A stretch of DNA of 10,376 nt from Candidatus Staskawiczbacteria bacterium (GTDB lineage: Bacteria > Patescibacteriota > Minisyncoccia > Minisyncoccales > Staskawiczbacteraceae): positions 1-10,376 of the forward strand of contig CAIWKF010000068.1 of the NCBI GenBank assembly GCA_903913175.1, read 5' to 3'. Shown in pieces: positions 4,865-10,376 of the stretch. The translations under genes were made by a program, and so were the position numbers. The notes under the pieces are model-generated. The model had not been told where the DNA came from. It was given only the letters and a program-made list of their open reading frames with translations, and ran no database searches. Positions within the stretch are counted from its first letter, which is position 1; each line of letters starts with the position of its first letter.

Positions 4865-7558
4865 TTAATCTTGTTTTTGTTGTTTTTCTGCAAGATCTAT
4901 CATTTTTTTTAAATGCTCTTCTGCTTTCCTCATTTTATTAATTTCTTCATTGTCTATTGGTACTGATATGCGCTCAGTTTCTGGCGCTAGGGAGTATTCG
5001 TTTACAGAAGGATTGTCCAAAGGGGTTTTTAAATTATTAGTTTCTGCTACAGGTTTTTTTGCATCGAAAAAATTTGCACCCTTTAAAGATTCTCGGTATT
5101 CTTCTCTTCTATTTTTTCCCCAAGCCATAGTGTCTTTAATTTTTTGAGTGCTTTCTAATTTATCAATTGACTGTACAGCCTTATCAATTTTATTTCCAAC
5201 ATAATTTTTTGGTATTTCAATAATTGACTCTGCTTTCTCTTTTGATGCCCTTAGCATGGACTTGGCTCTCCCTTTTGTTTTTGCCACAGTTCTTCTGACT
5301 TTTTGGTAATTCATTGGATTTAGCTTTCCTATAAATCCAACTTTATCAGCAAAATCTTCTACATTTTTAGTAGATGGCATGCCAAATTTTTTAGGATCTA
5401 GGCCGCCACTTTCATCTTCTAAAAGACCACCACCAGAAGAGCTTCCATCATCATCAGAATCATCGTCTGCTGAAGTAGAAGAAGCACCTTCATCTTCATC
5501 ATCTATGTCTTCATCTTTTTTCTTTTTTCTTTTTTTCCATTCACAGTTTCTAATAAATGCTGAGTTATAATTTAATTTTTTACCACCTTTTTCATCTTTA
5601 AGTTCATTTAATTTCTCTCTATGCGTTTTAGCATCTCCTACAAGTTCGAATTTACCATCATCTCTTTTTTTAACCCGAGATAATTCCATCATTTTGGCTT
5701 TTACTTTTTCTGGACCATTTGTTATAATTTCTGTCATTTGTTTTGTATCCATTGCGCCTAAGACTTCAGGGGTAAGAGTAAAGGCATTAAGATTTTTTCT
5801 AAGTTCAACAGCACCTTGTTTTTGAACAGTGTCGGTAATTGATTGATTTTCAGCACGCTCACGAATTTGTTTTTTATTAAGACCCTCCTCTGTCCATGCT
5901 TTGCTATTATTATCAACGATTTTATCAACTGCTGGGGCATCAAATTTAGACAAATTAGCATTCTTTCTCTTGTTTTCACTGGTAAGCGTAAATCCATTTT
6001 TCTGTGCCAAAGCAAGAGCTTTTTTGTCAGCCTTATTATTAGTATCAAACTCACCTTCTTCAACTAAAATTCTACCTATAGCAGACATTTCTTTTTGCTG
6101 AGAAGCTGTATACGGTAATCGCTGTGAGCCAAGTTTATCTTTGTAGGCCTTCAGATCTTTCATAGGCATGCTTGATAATCTATCATATTCTTTCTTAGTA
6201 CTTTCTTTTGTTCTTTGAGAATATGTTCCTTTAGGAACAAAACCCATAGCCTCACCAGCTCTGATTGATTGATTTTGCATGTATTTAGTAGCCTTTGATA
6301 CGCCGGTTACATCAGCAACTTTATTTGCTGTTCCTTTTAATGCTCCCATACCAGCTCCGCCCAGCATTGCTTTGCCTTTGTTAAAATAATTGCCAGCTTT
6401 GCTAGTAATCATATTAGCACCCATAGCACCAGTCTTTAAAGAGAATAAAAATCCAGCAATTAAAAAGAAAGAAGGCACAAGGTAGCCAAGCATTTCTAAT
6501 CCAGTACCAGAAGCTGAAGTTGCAGTACTATTTTTAGTTAAAAAATTCTCAGTCATTTTGCCTGACAAATATATAAAAAATGCTGCTGGTGCCCCAATAA
6601 TGCACCACTGAAAAAAATTATTCCACCACATTTTAAAATATTGATTTGTAAACGGGAATACATAAAACACAAAAGCCAATGGGGAGAGTATAACTAAAAT
6701 CCACAGCATAAGATATCTCATTATAAATAAAAAGAAAAATAAAAGAAAAACTATTGTTAACATTATATTATAAAAAACAGCACTAACTGCTTTGGCAATT
6801 ACCATAGATGAGTTGTTTGTATCCCACCCAGCCCAAATTTCAGTTAATTGATCTGTGACATTTTTTACAGCACTTTTTTCAAAAAATCCACCGTCGCCCT
6901 TAATAAAATAATCTGTAACTATGTTTGAACCGTCAATAAAAACTCCGCAAATTACTAAAGAAAAATTTATTAAAATAGCTGCACCAATTAATTTTGGTAA
7001 AAGTTTTTTTGCTTCATAGTCTTGAAATCTTAAAATTGTAGCAAGGGCAATTACCACAAAACCTAATACAACTATCATATTTGCAAGATTTTGCACAATT
7101 GGCCAACCAGTAGCAATTACTTTATTATCAAAACACGTATAACACACCGCAGAAGTTGTTCCAAGTACTGTAGAAAGTAAAGTTGCCGACATGCTTGCCA
7201 ATGCTCCTGTTGCGCTTATAATAGCGCTTATAACAAACAATAATAAACCAGTAGCAAACACCTTAGCTGGGTCACCGGCTATATTCGCAACAGCTTTATA
7301 ATTTGCATCTGCAGCGGCGCAAAGATCATTTCTATATGTTCCTGGCGTGGCTTTGCCCCAAGCCCATTCCCAACAAGCAGGGTGATAGCCAGCCGTTACA
7401 ATTTTTGGTATTATTATTCCGCTTAAAACAAAAAACAAAAGAATAAGAATAAAAAATCTTTTGTTTTTAAAAACGCTAGTAGTAATATGTGAGATGCTTT
7501 TTGAAAAGTTTTTAGATACTTGTTTTATATTGAGAAATATTTTTGATAAAATTTCCAT
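4865..7558 (-). CDS. VirB6/TrbL-like polytopic membrane protein with long soluble tail
   Basis: The 897-residue protein has a membrane half and a soluble half. Likely spans are at about 35-55, 99-120, 155-177, 187-208, 262-282, 283-302, 314-332 and 357-375; 119-135 may add another. Between spans 1 and 2 lies a short segment with Cys62 and Cys80, and Cys139 and Cys142 lie before 'WPIVQNLANMIVVLGFVVIA'. The blocks 'RFQDYEAKKLLPKLIGAAIL', 'RYLMLWILVILSPLAFV' and 'WWNNFFQWCIIGAPAAFF' recall the VirB6/TrbL-type channel protein found with VirB4-like ATPases in CPR genomes. The tail (about 390-897) is charged and helical, with a Lys-rich then Asp/Glu/Ser/Gly-rich low-complexity stretch near 665-720. 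VirB6 proteins help form the inner-membrane channel of type IV secretion systems. No ATPase or pilin gene is in the window, so the assignment rests on architecture and remembered family style. Confidence 0.75.
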   Translation of the reverse strand: MEILSKIFLNIKQVSKNFSKSISHITTSVFKNKRFFILILLFFVLSGIIIPKIVTAGYHPACWEWAWGKATPGTYRNDLCAAADANYKAVANIAGDPAKVFATGLLLFVISAIISATGALASMSATLLSTVLGTTSAVCYTCFDNKVIATGWPIVQNLANMIVVLGFVVIALATILRFQDYEAKKLLPKLIGAAILINFSLVICGVFIDGSNIVTDYFIKGDGGFFEKSAVKNVTDQLTEIWAGWDTNNSSMVIAKAVSAVFYNIMLTIVFLLFFFLFIMRYLMLWILVILSPLAFVFYVFPFTNQYFKMWWNNFFQWCIIGAPAAFFIYLSGKMTENFLTKNSTATSASGTGLEMLGYLVPSFFLIAGFLFSLKTGAMGANMITSKAGNYFNKGKAMLGGAGMGALKGTANKVADVTGVSKATKYMQNQSIRAGEAMGFVPKGTYSQRTKESTKKEYDRLSSMPMKDLKAYKDKLGSQRLPYTASQQKEMSAIGRILVEEGEFDTNNKADKKALALAQKNGFTLTSENKRKNANLSKFDAPAVDKIVDNNSKAWTEEGLNKKQIRERAENQSITDTVQKQGAVELRKNLNAFTLTPEVLGAMDTKQMTEIITNGPEKVKAKMMELSRVKKRDDGKFELVGDAKTHREKLNELKDEKGGKKLNYNSAFIRNCEWKKRKKKKDEDIDDEDEGASSTSADDDSDDDGSSSGGGLLEDESGGLDPKKFGMPSTKNVEDFADKVGFIGKLNPMNYQKVRRTVAKTKGRAKSMLRASKEKAESIIEIPKNYVGNKIDKAVQSIDKLESTQKIKDTMAWGKNRREEYRESLKGANFFDAKKPVAETNNLKTPLDNPSVNEYSLAPETERISVPIDNEEINKMRKAEEHLKKMIDLAEKQQKQD

Positions 7559-7598
7559 AAACTTTATTTGCTAAAATTATTAAGGCATAAATTATATA

Positions 7599-7627
7599 AT
7601 TATAACTCCATTTTAAAAAACAAGCAA
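7599..7627 (-). promoter_or_regulatory. Probable promoter of the VirB6-like gene
   Basis: On the minus strand TTGCTT (7627-7622) and TATAAT (7604-7599) are separated by 17 bases. Transcription would start near 7592, about 34 bases before the ATG at 7558. Confidence 0.55.
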
Positions 7628-7646
7628 ATCAATTTTTGATACCACC

Positions 7647-7655
7647 TGTGGATAA
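7647..7655 (-). promoter_or_regulatory. Single perfect DnaA-box sequence
   Basis: TTATCCACA on the minus strand matches the strict DnaA-box consensus. It lies between the rsmA stop and the promoter of the VirB6-like gene. No second box, AT-rich unwinding region or dnaA/dnaN gene is nearby, so it is not evidence of an origin. It may be a regulatory or titration site, or chance. Confidence 0.35.
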
Positions 7656-7687
7656 CTATTCTAGGGTTGAGGGTGCAGTGTTGTACC

Positions 7688-8548
7688 TTAGCCCGTAAAA
7701 CTGCTTGACAATGCGATCCAGTTTTGAACTGACAATGTCTCAGCTCGCCTAGTGGGTTCTATGCCACATCCCAAAAGCCATTCTTTAGTCTTTGTTCTGT
7801 CTAACTTTAATTCTTTAGATAAATTATTTGCCAGTTGTTTTCTGGCATGAGAAAACCCAGCTTTAACTACTTTAAAAAATTTTTCTGCATCTTTTGGATT
7901 TTTATTAGGTTTTTGTGGAATGATTTTTATTATTGCTGAATCAACTTTTGGAGAAGGCAAAAAACAATTTTTAGAAACATAAGAAATTATTTTTGCCTCT
8001 GCATAATATTGCACAGAAACAGAAAGCAAACTCATGTTTGCCCCCACACTAGAAGTTTTTTTAAAACTTTGGTGTTGGGGCAAAGGGCAAATTCTTTGAG
8101 CTACTTCTTTTTGGACTAGTAAAACAATTTCTTGTGGTGGATTTTCTGCTTCTAGCAAAATTCTAATTAAATGAGAGGTAAGATAATAGGGAATGTTTGC
8201 TACAACTTTATAAACTTTATAACTTGATAACTTTATAACTTCTAATGCATCACCTTCAATTACTTCTATATTATCAAATTTAGATAAAGTTTCAGATAAA
8301 ATATTTATCATAGTGTGATCTTTTTCTATGGCAATTACGCGCTCTGCATTTTTTGCCAGCTCCTGCGTTAGCACACCAATACCTGGGCCAACTTCTAAAA
8401 CAACATCACTTTTATTTAAATCCCCAGCTTTTATTATTTTGTTTAAAATATTTTTATCAATTAAAAAATTCTGACCCATTGTTTTTGATGGTTTGGCGTC
8501 AAATTTTGCTAAAAGTTCTTTTATAACTGTGGGAGAAGTTAATTCCAT
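7688..8548 (-). CDS. rsmA: 16S rRNA (adenine1518-N6/adenine1519-N6)-dimethyltransferase
   Basis: RsmA (KsgA) uses S-adenosylmethionine to dimethylate two adjacent adenines near the 3' end of 16S rRNA, late in 30S assembly. The 286-residue protein has 'KTMGQNFLID' (22-31), the SAM loop 'LEVGPGIG' (51-58), acidic Glu75, 'EGDALEV' (98-104), the catalytic 'NIPYY' (118-122), 'LLVQKEVAQRIC' (143-154) and 'FLPSPKVDSAII' (196-207). All active-site motifs are intact. The oddity is residues 155-171: where relatives have a short loop of about five residues before MSLL, here lie 17, and the DNA under them is a long palindrome. The start is the ATG at 8548. The frame is open further upstream, but that part has no family match and would cross the promoter. 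It is divergent from the M23 gene, and its extended -10 lies only six bases before the ATG. Confidence 0.95.
   Translation of the reverse strand: MELTSPTVIKELLAKFDAKPSKTMGQNFLIDKNILNKIIKAGDLNKSDVVLEVGPGIGVLTQELAKNAERVIAIEKDHTMINILSETLSKFDNIEVIEGDALEVIKLSSYKVYKVVANIPYYLTSHLIRILLEAENPPQEIVLLVQKEVAQRICPLPQHQSFKKTSSVGANMSLLSVSVQYYAEAKIISYVSKNCFLPSPKVDSAIIKIIPQKPNKNPKDAEKFFKVVKAGFSHARKQLANNLSKELKLDRTKTKEWLLGCGIEPTRRAETLSVQNWIALSSSFTG
8037..8084. repeat. 48-base palindrome inside the rsmA coding frame
   Basis: TTTGCCCC (8037-8044) pairs with GGGGCAAA (8077-8084), one mismatch follows, ACAC (8046-8049) pairs with GTGT (8072-8075), then two more pairs, one unpaired base, and AAGTTTT (8053-8059) pairs with AAAACTT (8063-8069) around a 3-base loop. 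The length is a multiple of three. It maps to codons 155-171 of rsmA, exactly the part where the protein is longer than the family. Confidence 0.82.
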
Positions 8549-8554
8549 ATAAAT

Positions 8555-8563
8555 ATTATAGCA
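8555..8563 (-). promoter_or_regulatory. Extended -10 promoter of rsmA
   Basis: TGCTATAAT on the minus strand (8563-8555) is a perfect extended -10, and no good -35 is seen. Six bases separate it from the rsmA ATG at 8548, so transcription would begin at or next to the A of ATG. Confidence 0.6.
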
Positions 8564-8584
8564 CACAAAATACGGATAAAAAAC

Positions 8585-8614
8585 TTGACATAAATGCTTG
8601 GAAAATGATATTAT
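8585..8614 (+). promoter_or_regulatory. Promoter of the LysM-M23 gene
   Basis: TTGACA (8585-8590) and TATTAT (8609-8614) are 18 bases apart. The expected start point, near 8621, coincides with the ATG at 8622. It lies back to back with the rsmA promoter. Confidence 0.6.
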
Positions 8615-8621
8615 TATGGCA

Positions 8622-9740
8622 ATGAAGAAAGTTATCTTTTTTCTCTCTAAAAAAATTAAAAGCAGCAAATCTCGGGGGTTATTTAAAAACCCTTTGTTTT
8701 ATTGTGGTATAATTTCTCCAATTTTGTTGGGAGTAATTTGTTTTGGAAGCAACAGTTTTGCAGGTTTTAACAACAGTAGCTTAAGATCTAGCGACATTGT
8801 TTTTTTTAATACTTTCTTTAATAAATATTCTGATAGTGAAAAAAACAATCCTTTTATGACAACAAATAACCAGTTGGCCTTAGAATCACCTGATTTAAAA
8901 ATAGTAGAAGATAATTGTCTTTGTGCAGTTTCTCCGCACAGCATTGTTTCAACAAAAGTTTTAGGAGCTATTTTTGGAGAGACCGTACAAAACACCAAAG
9001 AAATTCAAGAATATGTTGTACAACCTGGTGACACCATTGCTTCAATTGCGCAAAGTTTTGAAATTACACCAGATACAATTTTATGGGTAAATGATTTAAC
9101 TAAGAGTTCAACAATTAAAGTTGGCCAGTCTTTGGTTATTCTGCCAATTACTGGTTTATTACACATTGTAAAACAAGGAGATATTATAGGCGATATTGCT
9201 AAAAAATATAAAGTAAAAGTAGATGATGTAGTAGCTTTTAATAGTTTATCAAATGAGGGAGATATTTTTATTGGAGATATTTTAGTTGTTCCAGGAGGAA
9301 TAATGCCACAAAAAGCTGTACCACTAATTTCTGGACAAACACAACTTGCAGACAATTTTTTTATTTTTCCAACTCAAGGAACAATTACTCAGGGGTCACA
9401 TTTCTTTAATGCAGTAGATGTGGCCAATAAATGTGGAACGCCAATTTATGCAGCAGCTGGCGGGGTTGTGCAAAGGGTGAGATATGGCTGGAATTATGGT
9501 GGTGGAAACAATATTACAATTTTACATTCAAATGGAGTGGTTACATATTATGGCCACATTATGTCATCTTTTGTGATTCCTGGTCAAAGAATTGATGTTG
9601 GAGACAGGGTTGCTTTAATGGGCGGAGGAGTGGGAATGGCAGGAGCAGGTATTTCAACTGGTTGTCATACACATTTTGAAGTTATTGGAGCTAAAAATCC
9701 TTTGTCAAAATATTTGCTTGGCACAAAAATAAAATACTAA
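8622..9740 (+). CDS. LysM-domain M23 family metallopeptidase
   Basis: This is a 372-residue cell-wall endopeptidase candidate of the lysostaphin/LytM fold. The order is a basic N-terminus, one hydrophobic signal/anchor span (about 25-48), a linker, two LysM peptidoglycan-binding repeats (about 130-175, 'EYVVQPGDTIASIAQSF', and 181-225, 'HIVKQGDIIGDIAKKY'), and the M23 domain (about 245-365). The M23 domain shows 'GSHFFNAVDVA' with His260 and Asp266, 'CGTPIYAAAGGVV', 'TYYGHI' with His312, and the HxH motif 'GCHTHFEV' with His349 and His351. The first zinc motif is HxxxxxD rather than HxxxD, a variant I recall in related CPR proteins with 'NAVD'. It should act outside the membrane on peptidoglycan crosslinks. 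The ATG at 8622 was chosen because the promoter would exclude the ATG at 8616 and the TTG at 8598. It shares a divergent promoter region with rsmA and ends at its own terminator. Confidence 0.9.
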   Translation: MKKVIFFLSKKIKSSKSRGLFKNPLFYCGIISPILLGVICFGSNSFAGFNNSSLRSSDIVFFNTFFNKYSDSEKNNPFMTTNNQLALESPDLKIVEDNCLCAVSPHSIVSTKVLGAIFGETVQNTKEIQEYVVQPGDTIASIAQSFEITPDTILWVNDLTKSSTIKVGQSLVILPITGLLHIVKQGDIIGDIAKKYKVKVDDVVAFNSLSNEGDIFIGDILVVPGGIMPQKAVPLISGQTQLADNFFIFPTQGTITQGSHFFNAVDVANKCGTPIYAAAGGVVQRVRYGWNYGGGNNITILHSNGVVTYYGHIMSSFVIPGQRIDVGDRVALMGGGVGMAGAGISTGCHTHFEVIGAKNPLSKYLLGTKIKY

Positions 9741-9751
9741 ATTTATAAATA

Positions 9752-9781
9752 AAAAAGCAGAAAATTAAATTTCTGCTTTTT
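9752..9781. terminator. Bidirectional intrinsic terminator between the M23 and Nudix genes
   Basis: AAAAAGCAGAAA (9752-9763) pairs over 12 bp with TTTCTGCTTTTT (9770-9781), loop ATTAAA. A and T runs on both sides let it serve the converging M23 gene and the Nudix gene. Confidence 0.88.
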
Positions 9782-9793
9782 GCATACAAATAT

Positions 9794-10255
9794 TTATAAA
9801 TTATTTTTTATAATAAAATTGTTGGCTTTTTTAAGCAGCTCTTTAGCATTTTTAAAAGTAGTTTGTTTTATAGCCTCTTCATATATAAGCCACTTATAGT
9901 CTTGGTGTTCTGGTGAAAGTTTTATTTCTTTAGTTTTTGTTTCCGCTAAATAAAAAATTACAATTTTGAAAATCCAGGCAATTTTACCTTTTTCAAGGTC
10001 TTCTTTAGACATTTTTTCTTTATATTGCCTAAAAACATATTTAAAATATTCTCTAAATCCTTTTGCAATTTTTAAATCTAAAAGTCCTGCTTCTTCTTCT
10101 GTTTCTCTAAGTAAAGTTTGTTCTTCTGTTTCGTTTGGCTCAATGTGACCTTTGACAAAATCCCAATGCTTTTCTTTGTATTTTAAAAGCAGATAATAAA
10201 TTTTATCATTTTCTTTTCTATAAATTACTGCTCCCACAGATTTTTCTTGGGCCAT
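9794..10255 (-). CDS. Nudix hydrolase, Ap4A-hydrolase-like
   Basis: The 153-residue protein has a perfect Nudix box (G-x5-E-x7-R-E-U-x-E-E-x-G-U) at residues 36-58: Gly36, Glu42, Arg50-Glu51, Glu54-Glu55 and Gly57. These form the metal site that cleaves a nucleoside diphosphate linked to another group. The opening 'EKSVGAVIYR', the 'WDFVKGHIEPNET' lead-in and the later 'HQDYKWLIYEEA' resemble the small diadenosine tetraphosphate hydrolases (NUDT2 style), but other substrates such as dNTPs or capped RNA cannot be excluded. The protein is Lys/Glu-rich and soluble. The ATG at 10255 gives a standard N-terminus and lacks a Shine-Dalgarno. It follows a partial gene by 24 bases and may share its transcript. 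It ends just beyond the shared terminator with the M23 gene. Confidence 0.9.
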   Translation of the reverse strand: MAQEKSVGAVIYRKENDKIYYLLLKYKEKHWDFVKGHIEPNETEEQTLLRETEEEAGLLDLKIAKGFREYFKYVFRQYKEKMSKEDLEKGKIAWIFKIVIFYLAETKTKEIKLSPEHQDYKWLIYEEAIKQTTFKNAKELLKKANNFIIKNNL

Positions 10256-10279
10256 TTATATATTTTTTAATTATAATTT

Positions 10280-10376
10280 TTATGGTTCAACAACTGGTTT
10301 TTCTTCTATAAATAAGACGCGCTTTCTATTATTTAGGAAAATATCGTTTCTAACTATTAATAGTAAAAAAGCAGAA
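10280..10376 (-). CDS. C-terminal end of an unidentified protein, cut by the window edge
   Basis: One frame is open from the window edge to TAA at 10282-10280 and encodes about 31 residues. It begins with a hydrophobic stretch (AFLLLIV), continues with RNDIFLNNRKRVLF, and ends in IEEKPVVEP. The charged, Pro-ending tail looks like a genuine C-terminus, possibly after a membrane span. The Nudix ATG lies 24 bases downstream with only AT-rich sequence between, fitting one operon. The family is unknown. The main doubt is that 97 bases could be open by chance. Confidence 0.45.
   Translation of the reverse strand, partial: SAFLLLIVRNDIFLNNRKRVLFIEEKPVVEP

Noticed and set aside
4443..4868. 141-residue frame on the + strand opposite the 197-residue gene
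   Set aside because: It has Ser/Phe-rich composition typical of an antisense shadow of a Lys/Glu/Asn-rich gene, and no initiation signals.
7559..7687. Replication origin suggested by a DnaA box and AT-rich sequence
   Set aside because: Only one box was found, with no cluster and no dnaA, dnaN or rpmH neighbour.
8549..8668. 40-residue N-terminal extension of rsmA, hydrophobic at first sight
   Set aside because: It begins at a non-ATG codon inside the divergent M23 gene, crosses the promoter, and family alignment starts at the ATG at 8548.
10365..10376. Copy of the terminator arm AAAAAAGCAGAA at the window end
   Set aside because: It matches 9751-9762, but the second arm would lie outside the window and the sequence is within a probable reading frame, so a repeat or terminator cannot be supported.

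Overview
The window looks like a chromosomal segment of an ultra-small, AT-rich bacterium of the Patescibacteria (CPR) type, probably from the Parcubacteria side. This placement is inferred from gene content and style, not from a marker phylogeny. The signs are Lys/Asn/Ile-rich translation proteins, nearly all starts lacking a Shine-Dalgarno sequence, a GIY-YIG mini-protein next to a tRNA-like gene, a VirB6/TrbL-like polytopic protein with a very long soluble tail, and a LysM-M23 peptidase with an 'NAVD' type zinc site.

Layout. (1) 1-2727 is a translation and ribosome-rescue block. rpsT is on the + strand and ends in a bidirectional terminator. It faces a minus-strand run that reads, in transcription order, smpB, a GIY-YIG gene, ssrA (tmRNA), infC, rpmI and rplT. 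Both partners of trans-translation (SmpB and tmRNA) therefore sit side by side, split only by the GIY-YIG gene and a GC-rich double stem-loop whose last three bases are the first three bases of tmRNA. (2) 2764-4220 is a self-contained + strand unit: a consensus promoter, a roughly 96-base structured leader, a strong Shine-Dalgarno, one SPFH/band-7 membrane protein and a strong terminator. It is visibly richer in GC than its neighbours. (3) 4244-7627 is a minus-strand pair: an 897-residue VirB6/TrbL-like membrane protein followed by an unrecognised 197-residue soluble protein, probably part of the CPR type IV secretion/pilus-like apparatus. (4) 7688-9781 holds a divergent pair, rsmA (16S rRNA dimethyltransferase) and a LysM/M23 cell-wall peptidase. 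Their promoters lie so close to the start codons that both mRNAs may be leaderless. (5) 9794-10376 carries a minus-strand Nudix hydrolase preceded by the C-terminal end of an unidentified gene cut by the window edge.

The most unusual points are these. A near-perfect 48-base palindrome lies in frame inside rsmA and coincides with a 17-residue segment where the family normally has about five. The GIY-YIG/palindrome cassette is wedged between smpB and ssrA. A REP-like palindrome covers the 5' flank of smpB and creates a false N-terminal extension. infC has no ATG start and begins directly behind tmRNA. The SPFH gene has a different composition, an unusually complete set of expression signals, and a leader able to form two mutually exclusive pairings. 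No rRNA or standard tRNA gene, CRISPR array, complete insertion sequence or replication origin could be supported. No stretch over 300 bases is without a gene; the longest non-protein stretch (about 1517-1964) is filled by tmRNA and its flanking stem-loops.
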